Origin: Melioribacteraceae bacterium
GTDB lineage: Bacteria; Bacteroidota; Ignavibacteria; Ignavibacteriales; Melioribacteraceae
Direction of reading: 5' to 3'
Length of the DNA: 46,417 nucleotides
Assembly (NCBI GenBank): GCA_021740785.1
Contig: JAIOZI010000040.1
Coordinates: 1-46,417 of the forward strand
This document shows, piece after piece, positions 44,508 to 46,417 of this stretch. The position numbers were made by a program, and so were the translations under genes. Below the pieces are notes generated by a model that was given only the letters and a program-made list of their open reading frames with translations, was not told where the DNA came from and ran no database searches. Within the stretch, counting starts at the first letter, position 1; each line of letters starts with the position of its first letter.

Positions 44508-45791
44508 ATGAAAAGATATTTGGCGATTTTAATAACATTAGCAGTTTCATTTCTATTGATTCAAAGCTGCAAAGAAAAAGGCACAGAACCGCAGCCGGAA
44601 CCAAAACCTCCGGGTTACCAGGAAGACATTCCCTGGCCTAGTTTGGCTGATTCGCCGTGGCCGATGTATAGAGCTGATCCACAATCAACTGGTAGAAGTA
44701 GAATTCCAATTCCTTTTATAAACACAGCTAAATCATTGAATGATTCATTATATATTTCTACCGGAATAGTGATTGGAGAAGATTCCACACTTTATGCCGG
44801 AATATTATACAATATTGAAAATAGTGATCCTTCTTCAGGTCTAGCTGCAATAGATCATGAAACAGGCAAAATAAAATGGCTATATGAATTTCTAGCAGTT
44901 GCCGGGTTTGAACCTTCTACCCCGATAGTGGGAAGAGATAATATAATTTACATCAGCAATCCTTCCGATAAAAGTTTCATAGCTGTAAATCCTGATGGTT
45001 CACTTCGATGGTCATGCTATGTTGGTGCAAAAATATTGCAGACTGGAATTGTCATTGATAAAGAGGGTAACTTCTATATGGTTGGAATAGATGAAGAGAC
45101 ATGGAATCTATATGGCGTTTCTAATACAGGTGAATTGATCTTATCAGAATCCGGTTTTGGAATTTGCGGTGATTTTTTGAACGGTATGAGTATATCACCG
45201 GATAGTAAAACTCTTTATATCCCAGGATGTTTAGATGGTGAAACTATAATAGCCTATGATCTAATTAGTAATTCTGTGAAGTGGAGTTTTGGTGAAGGAA
45301 GATTAATCTATTCTGCAATTCCTGTTATTAGTTCTCAAGGAGATGTTTATATAATTTCAAAGGATGGAGAAAAAGGAGCAGTATATTGTTTAAAAAGTGA
45401 TGGAACGATAAAATGGAAATATCTTTTGAAAGAGTATTATTTTATGCCTGGTTATCAATTGTTCTCATTGGATAAATCGGGAAATCTAATTGTAGGACTT
45501 TCTCAATTATACTCAATCAATTACGAGGGGATTTTAAATTGGGTAGATTCTTCATTTAGTGCAAATGAATATATTGTCTCACCAATCATTACCGATGCCA
45601 ACAATAATATTTTACTCTGTCATGGAATATCTGAAAATATTAAAGTAACACTGCTTAATCAAAATGATCAAGCAATAAGTTCAGTTGATTTAAATAATAG
45701 TTCGGGAAACTATTTGTTCTCCTTCTCTGTCGGGTATAATAGCATTTATATACCAACTTATTTAATGAAACAAGTGTTAAAAGTAAATTAG
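44508..45791 (+). CDS. PQQ-like beta-propeller lipoprotein
   Basis: Lipoprotein of 427 residues. ATG follows a strong GGAGG site, and the signal ends in lipobox IQSC (C21). After a Pro/Glu linker, the body is a propeller of repeated blades: 'GLAAIDHETGKIKWLYEF', 'FIAVNPDGSLRWSCYVG', 'AVYCLKSDGTIKWKYLL', 'LYSINYEGILNWVDSS'. Such propellers usually bind partner proteins or ligands; no PQQ or catalytic site is recognisable. It is co-transcribed with the small Cys-rich gene eight bases downstream. Unlike the 37081 protein, it lacks a phosphoesterase-like head. Confidence 0.85.
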   Translation: MKRYLAILITLAVSFLLIQSCKEKGTEPQPEPKPPGYQEDIPWPSLADSPWPMYRADPQSTGRSRIPIPFINTAKSLNDSLYISTGIVIGEDSTLYAGILYNIENSDPSSGLAAIDHETGKIKWLYEFLAVAGFEPSTPIVGRDNIIYISNPSDKSFIAVNPDGSLRWSCYVGAKILQTGIVIDKEGNFYMVGIDEETWNLYGVSNTGELILSESGFGICGDFLNGMSISPDSKTLYIPGCLDGETIIAYDLISNSVKWSFGEGRLIYSAIPVISSQGDVYIISKDGEKGAVYCLKSDGTIKWKYLLKEYYFMPGYQLFSLDKSGNLIVGLSQLYSINYEGILNWVDSSFSANEYIVSPIITDANNNILLCHGISENIKVTLLNQNDQAISSVDLNNSSGNYLFSFSVGYNSIYIPTYLMKQVLKVN

Positions 45792-45799
45792 GTGAAAGA

Positions 45800-46294
45800 A
45801 TGAAGATATTATTGATTTGGTTGTTAACGATAATAACCATTTTGGGGCAAGAAAAATTTCGCGCAGAAATGGAGATTGTTATAGAAAATGGAAGTGCAAA
45901 TTCTACCTATGAGATAAGTCTACTCAAAATAAATAACATAGCTTACTGTTATGAAATTGATGATCTAATTAATTATTCTTTCGTTGAATGCGTAGAATGT
46001 ACGACGGGATGCGATGAATGCAATGGCGGTGTTATAAATCTCGACACAGATTCAAATGGCGACTCTGGAGGAGGTTCCGGATTTGGGATTTGTTCACAAG
46101 GTTCTTCAACAATCTCTCCACATTTTGGATTTAGCTGTTACGTTTTAATAATTACTATTCCTCCTCCTAATTTTTCAAAAAAAATTATTTATATTGACAT
46201 GAGGGATGATAGATATAGTTTTCCATGGTACCCTGATCAATACGAAGATGATTTTATAATAAAATTTGTTGATGACAATTATTTTAACTGCTAG
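45800..46294 (+). CDS. Small Cys-rich secreted protein of unknown function
   Basis: Unrecognised protein of 164 residues. The signal peptide is MKILLIWLLTIITILG, cleaved near QE. Eight cysteines follow, including a tight CVEC-TTG-CDEC cluster (C64, C67, C71, C74) of metal-knuckle or disulfide type, then a Gly/Ser/Asp loop ('DSNGDSGGGSGFG') and aromatic strands. The gene lies eight bases after a PQQ-type lipoprotein, and the two probably act together in the envelope. No T9SS tail is present. Function unknown. Confidence 0.65.
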   Translation: MKILLIWLLTIITILGQEKFRAEMEIVIENGSANSTYEISLLKINNIAYCYEIDDLINYSFVECVECTTGCDECNGGVINLDTDSNGDSGGGSGFGICSQGSSTISPHFGFSCYVLIITIPPPNFSKKIIYIDMRDDRYSFPWYPDQYEDDFIIKFVDDNYFNC

Positions 46295-46349
46295 TCTGCT
46301 TTAGTCAAGTGATTTTTGTAATTCATTCAATGGTTTTGGCGAAGTTACA

Positions 46350-46371
46350 ACAGACTGCTGTATCAGTCTGT
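46350..46371. repeat. Inverted repeat, possible weak terminator
   Basis: ACAGACTG (46350-46357) and CAGTCTGT (46364-46371) form a perfect 8-bp stem with a 6-base loop, 56 bases after the preceding stop. No T-run follows directly, so it could equally be a REP-like unit. Confidence 0.4.
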
Positions 46372-46417
46372 AAAACAGCTTTCCTCTATAGGTTGATAAC
46401 TTTCTGTTAAAACGAAA

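Overview
The window looks like chromosomal DNA of an AT-rich, free-living member of the Bacteroidota/Chlorobiota group, most likely Ignavibacteria (Ignavibacteriales or Melioribacteraceae type). The main reason is the type IX secretion (T9SS) C-terminal sorting domain with the 'LYQNYPNPFNP' signature on several secreted proteins, together with a PorU-like C25 sortase, a DUF4292 lipoprotein and a multihaem cytochrome. The assignment rests on protein style only; no rRNA or tRNA gene was seen.

Layout. (1) 1-892: gene-free, with palindromes and short tandem repeats. (2) 893-3613, minus strand: a nine-haem cytochrome c with a T9SS tail and its terminator. (3) 4009-10140: cysS, a small anchored protein, an outer-membrane barrel, then a tight three-gene envelope operon (Tyr/Asp/Glu- and Arg/Ser-rich lipoprotein, CXXCH lipoprotein, OMPP1/PorV-like barrel). 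(4) 10305-12345: a nested palindromic element at the 5' end of rsgA, and a convergent ATP-grasp gene. (5) 12458-16250: a TPR lipoprotein, a DUF4292 lipoprotein and an EnvC-like LytM protein, all overlapping or abutting. (6) 16400-28890: a surface-polysaccharide locus with flippase, two P-loop ATPases, UDP-galactopyranose mutase, GT-C (GT39-like), GT2, GT9, KpsC/KpsS-like, WecG/TagA-like and GT4 transferases. It carries two recombination scars: a decayed envC 3' end before the flippase, and a truncated glf joined to a decayed second flippase end. (7) 29096-36405: a very large PorU-like sortase, a mini T9SS cargo protein and an outer-membrane protein. (8) 36419-38889, minus strand: a HAD phosphatase and a PQQ propeller protein with a dead metallophosphoesterase head. 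(9) 39002-43853: lepA, lepB and a T9SS subtilase. (10) 43854-46417: an 8-mer tandem-repeat spacer, a PQQ lipoprotein and a small Cys-rich secreted protein.

How the genes fit together. The dominant theme is building and decorating the cell surface. LepB removes signal peptides; T9SS exports cargo with C-terminal domains (the cytochrome, the subtilase and the mini-cargo here); a PorU sortase would cut that domain and couple cargo to a surface glycan; and the locus directly upstream makes a surface polysaccharide. The PorU-like protein carries an insert that reads as an ILEI/PANDER (FAM3/POMGnT1-stem) domain, a fold linked to glycan recognition. The glycan locus lies between envC and porU and shows repeated cassette replacement. 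I consider that combination, a serotype-switching glycan locus abutting a lectin-equipped sortase, the most interesting part of the window.
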